The notes beneath the pieces are model-generated. The model ran no database searches and had not been told where the DNA came from. It saw only the letters and a program-made list of their open reading frames with translations. Of a stretch of DNA of 64,000 bases, positions 45,381-55,022 are shown one piece after another (the stretch's first letter is position 1; every line of letters begins with the position of its first letter). A program made the translations under genes and the position numbers. The DNA is from Chondrinema litorale (lineage in GTDB: Bacteria > Bacteroidota > Bacteroidia > Cytophagales > Flammeovirgaceae): positions 992,001 to 1,056,000 of the forward strand of contig NZ_CP111043.1 of assembly GCF_026250525.1 (NCBI RefSeq), given 5' to 3'.

Positions 45381-46688
45381 TCATCCACCGAAGTCGTCAA
45401 AAGATACGTTTTCTGGTGGAACACCAAAGTCGTCACACATTTTAACAACAGCTGCATTCATCATTGGAGGTCCGCAGAAATAGAACTCGATTTCTTCTGG
45501 TTCTTCGTGTGCTTTCAAGTAGTTATCTATCAACACATTGTGAATGAAACCTACAAATCCGTCACCTTCAGCATCGATATTTTCTTTTACCTTCCAGTTA
45601 TCTTCTGGTAATGGCTCTGAAAGTGCGATATGATATTTAAAGTTAGGGAATTCTTTCTCGATTTTTCTGAAGTGCTCAGTGTAGAATAATTCTCTTTTAG
45701 ATCTACCACCATACCAGAAACTTACTTTACGTCCTGATTTTAATGTATGGAATAAGTGGAAGATGTGAGAACGAAGTGGTGCCATACCTGCCCCACCACC
45801 TACATAGATCATTTCTTTGTCGGTATCTTTGATGAAGAACTCACCATATGGACCCGAAACAGTTACCTTATCACCTGGCTTTCTACTGAAAATATAAGAA
45901 GAGCAAATACCTGGATTAACATCCATCCATTTGTTATTAGCTCTATCCCAAGGTGGAGTAGCAATCCTGATATTTAACATAACTATGTTACCTTCAGCGG
46001 GGTGGTTAGCCATAGAATATGCTCTAAAGATAGGTTCATCGTTTGTCATTTTTAATGACCAAAGGTTAAACTTATCCCAGTCTGGTTTAAATTTATCTTT
46101 ACCTGCAGGGTCTTCTGGACTTGGAGCAATATCCATTGTTTTAAAATCCACTTCACACTCAGGCACGTCAATCTGAATATAACCTCCAGACTCAAAATCA
46201 AGTGTTTCACCTTCTGGAAGTTTTACAACAAACTCTTTAATAAAAGTAGCCACATTGTAATTGGAAACAACTTCACAATCCCATTTCTTCACACCAAATA
46301 CTTCTTCAGGTATTTTGATTCTTAAATCTTGTTTTACTTTTAGTTGACAAGACAGTCTTACGTTTTCTTTCTGCTCAGTACGGCTCAGGTGTCCAACTTC
46401 TGTAGGTAGCACATTTCCCCCACCTTCTTGAACGATACACTTACACATGGCACAAGTGCCACCTCCACCACATGCAGAAGGTAAGAATAATTTTTGTCCT
46501 GATAAAGTAGAAAGTAATGTCCCACCTGCTGATACGACTAAAGGCTTACTCTCATCTCCGTTGATAACGATTTTTACGTCACCACTTTGTACTAATTTAG
46601 ATTGAGCAAATAACAGAATTACTACTAGTAGTAGTATTATCAGCGTAAATGCCACAATCGATGAAACAACCACTGTTGTTAACTCCAT
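45381..46688 (-). CDS. nqrF: Na+-translocating NADH:quinone oxidoreductase subunit F
   Basis: NADH-oxidising subunit of the sodium-pumping NQR complex in the inner membrane. One N-terminal transmembrane helix ([23 protein letters not shown]) is followed by a 2Fe-2S ferredoxin domain whose ligands are in [16 protein letters not shown] and a later cysteine in VRLSCQLKV. The FAD domain motif is [12 protein letters not shown], and the NADH domain has [27 protein letters not shown] and [14 protein letters not shown]. The 435 residues are full length. Subunits A to E, which normally precede it in one operon, are not adjacent: the next upstream gene is the triple-TIR protein. A TATATTTG element sits about 40 bases upstream. 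Confidence 0.95.
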   Translation of the reverse strand: MELTTVVVSSIVAFTLIILLLVVILLFAQSKLVQSGDVKIVINGDESKPLVVSAGGTLLSTLSGQKLFLPSACGGGGTCAMCKCIVQEGGGNVLPTEVGHLSRTEQKENVRLSCQLKVKQDLRIKIPEEVFGVKKWDCEVVSNYNVATFIKEFVVKLPEGETLDFESGGYIQIDVPECEVDFKTMDIAPSPEDPAGKDKFKPDWDKFNLWSLKMTNDEPIFRAYSMANHPAEGNIVMLNIRIATPPWDRANNKWMDVNPGICSSYIFSRKPGDKVTVSGPYGEFFIKDTDKEMIYVGGGAGMAPLRSHIFHLFHTLKSGRKVSFWYGGRSKRELFYTEHFRKIEKEFPNFKYHIALSEPLPEDNWKVKENIDAEGDGFVGFIHNVLIDNYLKAHEEPEEIEFYFCGPPMMNAAVVKMCDDFGVPPENVSFDDFGG

Positions 46689-46727
46689 TTGGTATATCTG
46701 TTTTTGTTAAATATCGAGTATCGCTGG

Positions 46728-46735
46728 CAAATATA
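46728..46735 (-). promoter_or_regulatory. -7 promoter element of nqrF (TATATTTG on the minus strand)
   Basis: A perfect TAnnTTTG match in the gap between the triple-TIR gene and nqrF, about 40 bases upstream of the nqrF start. It supports nqrF having its own promoter rather than being read from the TIR gene. I see no clear TTG at -33. Confidence 0.55.
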
Positions 46736-46858
46736 TATTAAAGAAACTTTCTATAAAAACCTTATAAAAATAAATCAAGAATAGATTTGAATTGTTTTTT
46801 TAAAATATAAAAACAGAAGTTAAACGGCAGGCCTGCTTTTTCATTTTTGAGACCGTGT

Positions 46859-49800
46859 TTATTCTGTTAAAAGAGTCTGTATTTCTTGCTGTTGCTCAGG
46901 TGTAATCTTATTTTTATAGCTCTTAAGCACATTTTCTAGGGTAAATGCTTCTATATCTTCGCTAGTTTTTTGAGCCAAGTGGGTAGAATCTACGGTAGCG
47001 ATGTAGTCTTTCATTTTGCTGTAATAATTATCTACACCAAAATGCTCGCCTTTCATTTTTTTCAATAAAACTAAAGCTTTATCAAAATCACCATCGTATA
47101 AATATGCCAAAGCCAGCTTTGTATTAATCCATTCGTAGGTACTATCTATATTAAATCCTTCTTCTGCCAAGGTTCTAGCTTTTGCAACATCACCACCCAA
47201 TAACTCATAGTAAGAAAGTGAGTTGCAATTATCAGCAGCTCTTCTTTTAATAAGTGTTTCTCGCTCTGCCGACACCTGATAAGTATTGTTTTTTATATTT
47301 TGCAGAACATCATCGTAAACATTTTTTATAACTGTAAATGCTTCGATACGCTCTGTTGGTTTTCTTTTACTCCACTTTTGAGAAATATACTGCGCTAAAA
47401 ATAAATTTTCTTGCAGGTTATCCGGATGAAAAAAATCTTCAAACTCAACTTCCCTTCCTGTTTCAAACAAAATATCTGCTACGGCGACTTCCGAATAAAT
47501 AGTTCGGTAAGCCAATGTATCATTTATCTTTTCGTAAAGTTTAAATGCTTTTCGATAACTTTCTGCTTTAATAGTTGAATCAAAAGTATTCTCAGCATCT
47601 GTTTTAAAATGCTCCGCATAAGTATACAATTCCGATGAATCGTTGATAGCCATAATGGTATCAAAATCGTCTAGCAGACCAATTCTAATTTTATCAACCG
47701 CAGCCATTTTTAAAGTATCAGCCTTTACACTTGCTAACCAGTTTTCGATATTTTGTTTAATCTCAACAGGTTTAGCTTTGGCAGTACTCAATACATTATC
47801 GAGAGTAGTATCTCTAAAAATCCATTTTTTTGCCAAATTGTCTAATGAAGCAGTAAGTAATTGTCTTCTATCTGGAAGAAAAACCACTTCTTTAATAGCA
47901 CTTTTATGCGCTTTTAAACTGGCTATTCTGCTGCCAGATTCTATATCCCAAATGGTTACAGTTCCTTTACTATCTGATTTGAGTATATAGTTGGCATCTG
48001 GTGAAACCACCATTTCATCTACCTTCTCATTATCTTCCATCAAATCAATTTCTGTACTTAAAACCCCGTTTAGCTTCCAAAATGCCGCAGAACCATTTTT
48101 AGAGTAAGTGAGAATTCCATCTTTTTTCTCAGTTAAAATCAAAGTATCTATACCCGAATTAAATTGCTTGTAGGTCATCAACTCTGTGAAAAACTGTCCG
48201 CTAATATCTTCTAGTCTTACTTTCTTATTCTTGTCTTTTAAAACTATAAGATCCTCTTCTGCTGTGAGCTTAATGTTGGCTATATCTTCATAAGATTTTA
48301 CAATTCTATTTTCCTGTAGATCCCAAATGGCTGCATAACCTTTGTTATCTAGCGTTACCCCACGAGTTCCATCTTCAGAAATGTCTGCATCAATAATGGG
48401 TGCATCATGCCAGGTTAAATACTTTGGTTCAATAATTTTATTTGCATTCCATAATCTTGCAGTTTTATCATTCGAAAATGTGAGCAGAAATTCTTGATTT
48501 TGGCTTAAGATTCCTCCTGTAACCTGTCCTTTATGGTTAAAAGGGCGAATATATCCACCATTTGCATTCCATAATCTTGCAGCTATCTCTTTATAGATAA
48601 TAATTATTTCTTTCCCCTCATCTTTAAAGATCACATCTGTAATCTCATCTCCTGTTTGAAGGGTAGTAGTTTGCAACTCATCTGTTAAGAAATCGCTTAT
48701 TAGCAGTAATTTATTTTGCCCATTTAGCACATATAAACGCTGTTGATCGGGAGAAAAACCAGCCTTTACAATATTGCTAGCAATCGGAATTGTTTTAATT
48801 AACTTTCCTTCTAAATCCCAGATTTTCAGGTTCTTTTCAGAGTAGCTTAATATTACCCTGTTTGAATAGTTGGGTGAAAAATCGACACCTAAAACTCCAG
48901 AACTATGTGGCAAATCCACAAAGTTTAGCGAAGTAAAAATATCTCTGAAATATGGAATAAGTTTATAAATCGAATTTTGATTGATAAGTCTAACCGCTTC
49001 TTTGGCAATACTCAAAGCCCTTTTAGGTGCATGGTTTTCGTTGAGGATTTGTCTGGCTGCATAAGCATAGTTTAAAGCCGCTTTTTCTCTGGCTTCTTCT
49101 TCTTTTAACATCGATTGTCTCGATTGATACGCAAGAAAAAAAACACCAGAAGCCAGTAAGATAATTAAAGAAATACGAGCCGCCCTTCGCCAGTTTCTAT
49201 GGTTTAAAGCTTTTTTCTCTTCTTGAATTTTAACCTTTTCACTGGCTTCGATAAAACTGCGTTGCAATACAGTAACAGCAGGTTCTTTCTTATTTTGAAG
49301 CGATTCGTCTAACCATTGCTGAGACGAAGTAAACTCATCTCCTCTTACTAATAAGTCGTTACTATTTCCTTTGTGTTGCCATTCGAGTGCGAGTTGCTGT
49401 AAACGTGTATGTTTCTGTACATAGGCTCTATCTATATTAATCGCTTGGATTAACCTCCCGAAAGCCGTTTCAAATGTTTTGTGCTTAAAGTCTACCCACT
49501 GAATTCTCTTTAATTGCTGAGGTATGTTTTCAGGTGAGGTTTCTTCGAGTAAGATAGGAATAAATCTCTTATTTTGAGCCGCAGCAAAATCGACTTCTTT
49601 TGCACAAAACTCCGATGCTATTGACTCTGGCGTAATAATGAACACAAAGTTTTCTGAAACAGCTATACCTCTAAAGATTTCCTCTTCGAAGTTGCTAGCA
49701 CCTATCAAACTCTCTTGGTCGAACCAAGTATTTTTACCAAAAGTTTGCAGCTTAAGATTGAGCTTACGGGCAAAATCTGCATTTTTCTGTGAGTAACAAA

Positions 49801-51118
49801 TAAATACTTCAGACTCTAAAGTACCCACCTTTAGTGCACTGGCTTCTAAAAACTCCTGATGTAAATCGGTAGGTCGGTATTTCGAGCGAGTTAAACCCTC
49901 TTGTAACCAAGTTTGTGCTTCGGATAAATTATAGCCCCGCATTAAGAAACTATCGTTTTTATCCATTCGCGACCACTTAAGTGCTCTGGTTAAAAAGAGT
50001 TTATGCTTATGGAAATAACCTTTTTCAGTATCAATTTCACCAATTAAAGTGTTTACTTCTGGCGCATGCTGCATGAGCATAGGATCTGCCTGAGTTATAT
50101 CTTTAATCTGCGTAAAGTTGATGCTACTCAGGTTCTTGAGTTTCTCTGGCAAATCGCTATTAGCTGGCAATTCTTGCACAATTACCGGAATTACCTTTTT
50201 ATTATAGAAGGCAGCAATTTCCAATTCGTCTAAACATCTACCTGAGTTTATAGACTGCTCCGAAACCAAAAAGAAAACCATGTCTGCCCCTTCAATTCCT
50301 TCTCTAATTACATCCTTTTCTTCTAAACCAGCCTGTAAATCTGAAGAATAGCGCCAAGAGGTAAATAGGTTTCTTGCCAAGATCATTCTTAAAAACTCCC
50401 TCCAAGGGTCATCCCACGACGACGAAATCATAAAGACATCTGCCATGAGGTTGTTTGCATTCTTTATAGACTCACAAATAAATTCACATTGCAAGTTAGT
50501 AGGAACACATGGTGCTTGTAATGGTGGTGGAAATTCTTTTGCCAACCATTCGGTTGCTGCAAAAAGCTCTGGCCCGGCTAGAAGGTAATTGGGCATCCTC
50601 CTCTTTCTATCCCATATAAGTGCCGAAAGTAAAATACTGGTATGTTGAGAGATATATTCTTCATCTCTTTTAAATACTTGTATTAACTCTTCAAATGCAG
50701 CTTCAAAATCGTCTATATCTTCCCACTCTTCTATTGCCAGCGTTAGATCGGCCTTTTCTCTAAAATTAATCCAATTGAGCTTACTAATTGCCGGATGTAT
50801 TTTATCCCAAGCAGCATCGCCTTGAGCTGGCTCAATATGCATAATAGGGATAATTCTCTTATTAAATTTGATAGCTGTTTCTATTTCATGCAAGCAGTAT
50901 TCTGATTGTATGGCATGCGGAGCTATTAAAAAAACAAAATTATCTGCACTTTCAATTCCATCTTCAATCCTTTTCTGGAAATCGTCTCCCTTTGGAATGT
51001 TCACAAAATCAAACCACGCATCTATATTTATCTTTTCCAAAGCAAGATAAAGACGATTGGCAAAATCGCGACTTTCCTTTCTTCCATAAGATATAAATAC
51101 TCGCTTCTTATTCTGCAT
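46859..51118 (-). CDS. triple-TIR membrane protein with WD40-like propeller and TPR-like tail
   Basis: The 1419-residue protein has three TIR domains (about 4-120, 225-340, 435-550), each with a C-x-x-E motif: SEYCLHE (E78), SGRCLDE (E298), SEFCAKE (E508). The middle TIR lacks the usual FISY strand (it reads VFMISSSWDD) and is the most divergent. After each TIR comes a helical linker (ALIWDRK...LLAGPELFAATEWL; ALKWSRM...FLMRGYNLSEAQTWL; ALEWQHK...LLVRGDEFTSSQQWL). A transmembrane helix lies at about 648-664. WD40-like repeats follow (about 735-1110; IWDLEGKLIK, ARLWNANG, ARLWNANK, IWDLQENR, IWDIESG), then helical TPR-like repeats to the end. It resembles TIR-WD40 proteins thought to act in bacterial defence or stress signalling. 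NAD cleavage is inferred, not shown. Confidence 0.9.
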   Translation of the reverse strand: MQNKKRVFISYGRKESRDFANRLYLALEKINIDAWFDFVNIPKGDDFQKRIEDGIESADNFVFLIAPHAIQSEYCLHEIETAIKFNKRIIPIMHIEPAQGDAAWDKIHPAISKLNWINFREKADLTLAIEEWEDIDDFEAAFEELIQVFKRDEEYISQHTSILLSALIWDRKRRMPNYLLAGPELFAATEWLAKEFPPPLQAPCVPTNLQCEFICESIKNANNLMADVFMISSSWDDPWREFLRMILARNLFTSWRYSSDLQAGLEEKDVIREGIEGADMVFFLVSEQSINSGRCLDELEIAAFYNKKVIPVIVQELPANSDLPEKLKNLSSINFTQIKDITQADPMLMQHAPEVNTLIGEIDTEKGYFHKHKLFLTRALKWSRMDKNDSFLMRGYNLSEAQTWLQEGLTRSKYRPTDLHQEFLEASALKVGTLESEVFICYSQKNADFARKLNLKLQTFGKNTWFDQESLIGASNFEEEIFRGIAVSENFVFIITPESIASEFCAKEVDFAAAQNKRFIPILLEETSPENIPQQLKRIQWVDFKHKTFETAFGRLIQAINIDRAYVQKHTRLQQLALEWQHKGNSNDLLVRGDEFTSSQQWLDESLQNKKEPAVTVLQRSFIEASEKVKIQEEKKALNHRNWRRAARISLIILLASGVFFLAYQSRQSMLKEEEAREKAALNYAYAARQILNENHAPKRALSIAKEAVRLINQNSIYKLIPYFRDIFTSLNFVDLPHSSGVLGVDFSPNYSNRVILSYSEKNLKIWDLEGKLIKTIPIASNIVKAGFSPDQQRLYVLNGQNKLLLISDFLTDELQTTTLQTGDEITDVIFKDEGKEIIIIYKEIAARLWNANGGYIRPFNHKGQVTGGILSQNQEFLLTFSNDKTARLWNANKIIEPKYLTWHDAPIIDADISEDGTRGVTLDNKGYAAIWDLQENRIVKSYEDIANIKLTAEEDLIVLKDKNKKVRLEDISGQFFTELMTYKQFNSGIDTLILTEKKDGILTYSKNGSAAFWKLNGVLSTEIDLMEDNEKVDEMVVSPDANYILKSDSKGTVTIWDIESGSRIASLKAHKSAIKEVVFLPDRRQLLTASLDNLAKKWIFRDTTLDNVLSTAKAKPVEIKQNIENWLASVKADTLKMAAVDKIRIGLLDDFDTIMAINDSSELYTYAEHFKTDAENTFDSTIKAESYRKAFKLYEKINDTLAYRTIYSEVAVADILFETGREVEFEDFFHPDNLQENLFLAQYISQKWSKRKPTERIEAFTVIKNVYDDVLQNIKNNTYQVSAERETLIKRRAADNCNSLSYYELLGGDVAKARTLAEEGFNIDSTYEWINTKLALAYLYDGDFDKALVLLKKMKGEHFGVDNYYSKMKDYIATVDSTHLAQKTSEDIEAFTLENVLKSYKNKITPEQQQEIQTLLTE

Positions 51119-51288
51119 TATGTAAATAGCTTCGATCTCTTGTCAAGATAAATCTTTCTTTTGAAATCTCATAAAATCAGCCTATTAAAACTGAAAAATT
51201 GGCAATCAGTCTTTACCTAAAAAATAAGAGTAATAATTTTTTTATGCAGGATGTTATGAAAACTATGTTAGCTTTTTACTTTTTGTGT

Positions 51289-51296
51289 AGCTTTGA
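51289..51296 (+). promoter_or_regulatory. -7 promoter element (TAGCTTTG) for the aminotransferase gene
   Basis: A perfect TAnnTTTG match 24 bases upstream of the aminotransferase ATG, implying a very short leader. A -33 TTG is not clear. Confidence 0.55.
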
Positions 51297-51320
51297 ACTT
51301 TGATTTTTAGAAGCGATTAA

Positions 51321-52403
51321 ATGAAGCCAGTATTTCTAACACCCGGACCAAGTGAACTGTATTTTACAGTTGAAGATCACATTAGACAAGCACTTAAAGA
51401 AAATGCTTGCGCTATTTCTCACCGTAGTAAAGCATTTGAAGCTTACTATAAAACCGCTGTTGATAATGTAAGAGCACTACTTAATGTGCCAGAAAGTTAT
51501 CATATCGTTTTTACAGCTTCTGCTACAGAAGTGTGGGAAAGACTTATTCAAAACTGTGTAGAAAACCAGACATACCATTTGGTAAATGGTTCTTTCTCCA
51601 AACGTTTTTATGAGTTTTCGGGAATGTTAGGTAAAAATGCCATTAAATTGGAGAAGCCTTTAGGCGAAGGGTTTACTGCTGATGAAATAGATGTACCTAC
51701 TGATACAGAAATGCTTTGTATTACGCAAAATGAAACCAGTACCGGTGTATCTGTTCCTGTAGAAGAGATTTATGCATTAAGAAAAAAATATCCTGAATGC
51801 TTAATTGCTATAGATGCAGTTTCTTCTGTTCCTTATTTAGATATAGATTTTAACAAGATAGACTCTTTATTTTTCTCAGTACAAAAAGGAATGGGAATGC
51901 CTGCCGGACTCGGCGTTTGGATTTTTAATGAGCGTTGTGTTTCAAAAGCTACTACTTTAACTGAGAAACAAATTCCTACAGGTACTTACCACAGCATAGA
52001 ATCTTTACTAGAAAAAGCAGTAAATAATCAAACTCCTGAAACTCCAAACGTATTGGGTATTTATGTTTTGGGTAAGGTGTGTGAAGATATGCTTAGAAGA
52101 GGGGTTGATGTAATTCGCCAAGAGACCAATTACAAAGCTGCCCTAATTAACTATTTGTATAATGAGCACCCGATGTTTTCGCATGCAGTTGCCAACGAAA
52201 CACATCGCTCAAAAACTGTATTGGTGGGTGAAGTAAAAGGAATGCCTGCTAGTGAGTTAATCGCCAAAGTAAAAGAGCACGGAATTGTAATTGGTAGTGG
52301 TTATGGTAAAAATAAAGCTACTCAAATACGTATTGCCAACTTCCCAACACACTCGAAAGAGGTTTTCGAGAAATTGGTCGATGTGCTTAATGAGATGAAG
52401 TAA
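51321..52403 (+). CDS. class V aminotransferase, phosphoserine-aminotransferase-like
   Basis: A 360-residue PLP enzyme of fold type I. It opens with FLTPGPSELYFTVEDHIRQAL and ISHRSKAFEAYY, typical of the alanine-glyoxylate/phosphoserine aminotransferase group. LIAIDAVSSVPYLDIDF supplies the aspartate that binds the PLP nitrogen, and FSVQKGMGMPAGLGVWIF carries the Schiff-base lysine. By context-free similarity I favour phosphoserine aminotransferase (serine synthesis), as is common in Bacteroidota for proteins of this opening. An alanine-glyoxylate or related activity is possible. It is not next to a serA gene. A terminator follows. Confidence 0.78.
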   Translation: MKPVFLTPGPSELYFTVEDHIRQALKENACAISHRSKAFEAYYKTAVDNVRALLNVPESYHIVFTASATEVWERLIQNCVENQTYHLVNGSFSKRFYEFSGMLGKNAIKLEKPLGEGFTADEIDVPTDTEMLCITQNETSTGVSVPVEEIYALRKKYPECLIAIDAVSSVPYLDIDFNKIDSLFFSVQKGMGMPAGLGVWIFNERCVSKATTLTEKQIPTGTYHSIESLLEKAVNNQTPETPNVLGIYVLGKVCEDMLRRGVDVIRQETNYKAALINYLYNEHPMFSHAVANETHRSKTVLVGEVKGMPASELIAKVKEHGIVIGSGYGKNKATQIRIANFPTHSKEVFEKLVDVLNEMK

Positions 52404-52430
52404 GATTACAACTCTTTGAGTTTAAGATTT

Positions 52431-52465
52431 AAAGAGGGTTTCTTTCGTAGAAATCCTCTTTTTTT
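52431..52465 (+). terminator. intrinsic terminator after the aminotransferase gene
   Basis: AAAGAGGGTTTCT pairs with AGAAATCCTCTTT (one G-U) around a five-base loop, followed by T residues. Confidence 0.88.
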
Positions 52466-52612
52466 GTTTAGCAAGTTATCTTGTTGACCTGATTTAGCTC
52501 TAGTAATCTGAAGTGTTTTTTAACCAAATTTTAGTAATTATTTTTGACATATCTTTTCTTCGAATTGTCATATCTAAAAAAGCATGTTAAATAAAATCAA
52601 CTAAATCATTTT

Positions 52613-53200
52613 ATGAATAGAATTAGCACATTACTACTACCACTTTTAATAATTTTTGCCGCTTGTAACGAAGAAGAGCATGAAATAGAATATAACATCA
52701 ATCACTATTTTGAAATGAATGGTTATTACTTTGACACTCCATATGGCTTTTTAAAACTTGGGGATCCGAAGCAAGAAGGGCAAGAGTTTGCATTGTTTTT
52801 AAGCGATGGAGATTGCAGTATCGATACTAATGCAGTTGATTGTGCTTATAGAAGAAATCAAATAAGACTGATAATTTATTCACCAGAATCAGATAACCTT
52901 CCAAGTGGTACTTATAACTACGTTCTGCCAGTTATATGTCCAACAAATGAAGTTTGTTGGGAACCCTATAACATTAGCTTTGTAAGTATAATGTATTCAA
53001 GCTTGGAATTTGAACTTGAAGAACTAGGTGAAGACTATGACCCTGATAAAGTTGACTATGGAGTAACAGGAAAAGAAGGAGAAATAAAAATCGAGAATTT
53101 AGGTGACAACAATTATAAAATAAACTACGAGTTTGTAACCGATCGAGAGCAAAATATTACTGGTTATTACGAAGGCAAACTTGAGTTTTTTGACCATTAA
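52613..53200 (+). CDS. lipoprotein of unknown function
   Basis: A 195-residue exported protein with a lipoprotein signal (LLLPLLIIFAAC; cysteine 18 is the lipid attachment site). The acidic mature part is beta-rich. Four cysteines (in LSDGDCSIDTNAVDCAY and LPVICPTNEVCWEP) could form two disulfides. The sequence GTYNYVLP and the final GYYEGKLEFF resemble small barrel- or jelly-roll-type lipoproteins often seen in Bacteroidota, but I do not recognise a named family. It probably sits at the outer membrane. No operon partners; a terminator follows. Confidence 0.7.
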   Translation: MNRISTLLLPLLIIFAACNEEEHEIEYNINHYFEMNGYYFDTPYGFLKLGDPKQEGQEFALFLSDGDCSIDTNAVDCAYRRNQIRLIIYSPESDNLPSGTYNYVLPVICPTNEVCWEPYNISFVSIMYSSLEFELEELGEDYDPDKVDYGVTGKEGEIKIENLGDNNYKINYEFVTDREQNITGYYEGKLEFFDH

Positions 53201-53218
53201 TATTTTGAAAGATTATAT

Positions 53219-53252
53219 AAAGCCATCAATTAGCGCTGATGGCTTTTTTTTA
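53219..53252 (+). terminator. intrinsic terminator after the lipoprotein gene
   Basis: AAAGCCATCA and TGATGGCTTT form a perfect stem followed by a T run, between two convergent genes. It may also serve the symporter gene on the minus strand. Confidence 0.85.
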
Positions 53253-53262
53253 TTCTCAAACA

Positions 53263-54870
53263 TTAAAATGCACCTAAAAAAATGAGCATGATAATGCCAT
53301 ATGCAGCTAATGCAAGGTAGTATTTTCCCCAGTATCCACTCAAGTTAAAAGCTTCGGTTAGTTTACCTTCGTGCACTAAACCTTTTACTTTTTCTTGGAT
53401 AGGTTTCGGATTGATCAAACTACCGAAATATCCGAATACAATAGCACTTACACAACCAGTTACATTCCACCAAAGCCACGAAATATTTGGCACAAAAAAC
53501 CACAGCAACATATTGGTTACAAAGCCCATTAGTAAGCCTAAAATAGCTCCAACATTGTTTATTCTTTTTATAAGAATTCCCATTACGAATACACCGAGAA
53601 TTGGCCCGTTTGCCAGTGAAGATATTTTATTGATCGATACGATGATAGAATCTGAAATTCCCCCAACAAAAAAAGCAAAAGCCGAAATGGCCAAACCCCA
53701 AAAAACTGTAAATACTTTAGAAAGGTAAAACTCCTTTTTTGTATTTAAGGAATTGGCAAAATATCCCTTCACAATATCTTGCATGGTAGTGGCACTCAGT
53801 GAGTTAATAATTGAGTCTAAAGATGACATAGCAGCAGAAAACAAGCCTACCATAAACAAACCAATAAAACCTATTGGGAACTTTTGCATTACAAAAATGG
53901 GAACCGCCAAATTGTAATTAGGTTCTTCATTTGCTTTTAGGGGCAAATCATTAAAAAAATCAGGATTGGTAACTACATAAGCTCCAATACAAATTCCTAA
54001 AAAGCAATAAGTGAGCACCAGTGGAAAACGCAACATTCCATTTAAGAACAAAGACATGTTTGTTCCTTTAGCATCTTTGGTAGAAAGCTGGCGCTGCACC
54101 TGAGTTTGATCTGTACCGTAATATGCCACATAAAGAAAAAAGCCACCTATTAGCATAGGCCAAAAGGCAAAGTCTTTTCCATCGAAACCAGTATGGCTAA
54201 AATCAATAGCTTGTAATCTCTTACTATCAAAAGCATTTATGGCAGCATCATACCCACCGATAATATCCAAACTAATATAGATGGCAAAAAGGATAGCCGC
54301 ATATAATATTACCATCTGAATAACATCTGAATAGATTACGGCTTTCATCCCTCCTATTGAATCGTAAATAACTGTAACGATGCCCAAAACAGCCACCGAC
54401 CAGAAAAAGGAAATACCTGTACAGTATTCGATTACAATACAAATTCCGTAAACTGTTATCCCAGCCGAAAAAGCCCTAAAAAACTGAAAGAAAACACTTA
54501 GGACAGTTCTAGTCTCTTTTCCAAATCGCTTTTCTAGATAAGCATAAACAGAGATAATATTAAGCCTCTTAAACAAAGGGAGTAAAAAGATCATGAGGAA
54601 GATCATAGCAAATGGAACTGCTAGTTCGTATTGCAACCATAATAGACCTCCTCCTAAAGAAAAGGCGACAAAGGCTGGTGCACCTAAAATACTATTGGTA
54701 GAGCACTGAGTTGCCATAATCGAAATGGCGACTGGAAACGCTCCTGTTGAATTACCTCCTAAATAATAATCCTTTTGATTCTTTTGTCCGCGGGAGAGAT
54801 AAACACTAAGCAAGATCATTCCGATGAGATACAGAATAACTATTGCCCAGTCTGTTGTACTTAACATCAT
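53263..54870 (-). CDS. sodium:solute symporter (SSS family)
   Basis: A secondary transporter of the SSS family, importing a solute with Na+ across the inner membrane. About 13-14 hydrophobic helices are visible. Family motifs include GRGQKNQKDYYLGGNSTGAFPVAISIMATQCS-type sequence near the first two helices, YDSIGGMKAVIYSDVIQ and SSLDSIINSLSATTMQDI. The frame extends upstream to 54963, but the ATG pair at 54870/54867 gives the standard start just before the first helix (STTDWAIVILYLIGMILLSVYL), about 535 residues. Substrate (sugar, sialic acid, amino acid or choline-type) is not evident. Confidence 0.9.
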   Translation of the reverse strand: MMLSTTDWAIVILYLIGMILLSVYLSRGQKNQKDYYLGGNSTGAFPVAISIMATQCSTNSILGAPAFVAFSLGGGLLWLQYELAVPFAMIFLMIFLLPLFKRLNIISVYAYLEKRFGKETRTVLSVFFQFFRAFSAGITVYGICIVIEYCTGISFFWSVAVLGIVTVIYDSIGGMKAVIYSDVIQMVILYAAILFAIYISLDIIGGYDAAINAFDSKRLQAIDFSHTGFDGKDFAFWPMLIGGFFLYVAYYGTDQTQVQRQLSTKDAKGTNMSLFLNGMLRFPLVLTYCFLGICIGAYVVTNPDFFNDLPLKANEEPNYNLAVPIFVMQKFPIGFIGLFMVGLFSAAMSSLDSIINSLSATTMQDIVKGYFANSLNTKKEFYLSKVFTVFWGLAISAFAFFVGGISDSIIVSINKISSLANGPILGVFVMGILIKRINNVGAILGLLMGFVTNMLLWFFVPNISWLWWNVTGCVSAIVFGYFGSLINPKPIQEKVKGLVHEGKLTEAFNLSGYWGKYYLALAAYGIIMLIFLGAF

Positions 54871-54969
54871 GGTGTAGTAATGGTAATATGGGGATTGGTA
54901 AAAAAGTAAATATAACATTTTTAAGCTTTTAGCCCAGATTACAGCCTTAAAGTTGAGGTACACTCAAAA

Positions 54970-54995
54970 GAAAAAAGCCCGGAAAACCGAGCTTT
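54970..54995 (-). terminator. intrinsic terminator after the YpdA gene
   Basis: On the minus strand AAAGCTCGG and CCGGGCTTT pair (one G-U) around TTTT, followed by a U-rich run. It lies 28 bases past the YpdA stop. Confidence 0.78.
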
Positions 54996-55022
54996 ATACT
55001 TATTTTGATATAAGGGAAATTA

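Noticed and set aside
45324..45611. A 95-codon plus-strand frame over the end of nqrF
   Set aside because: It starts inside the nqrF terminator and overlaps the conserved NADH domain on the other strand. No family resemblance.
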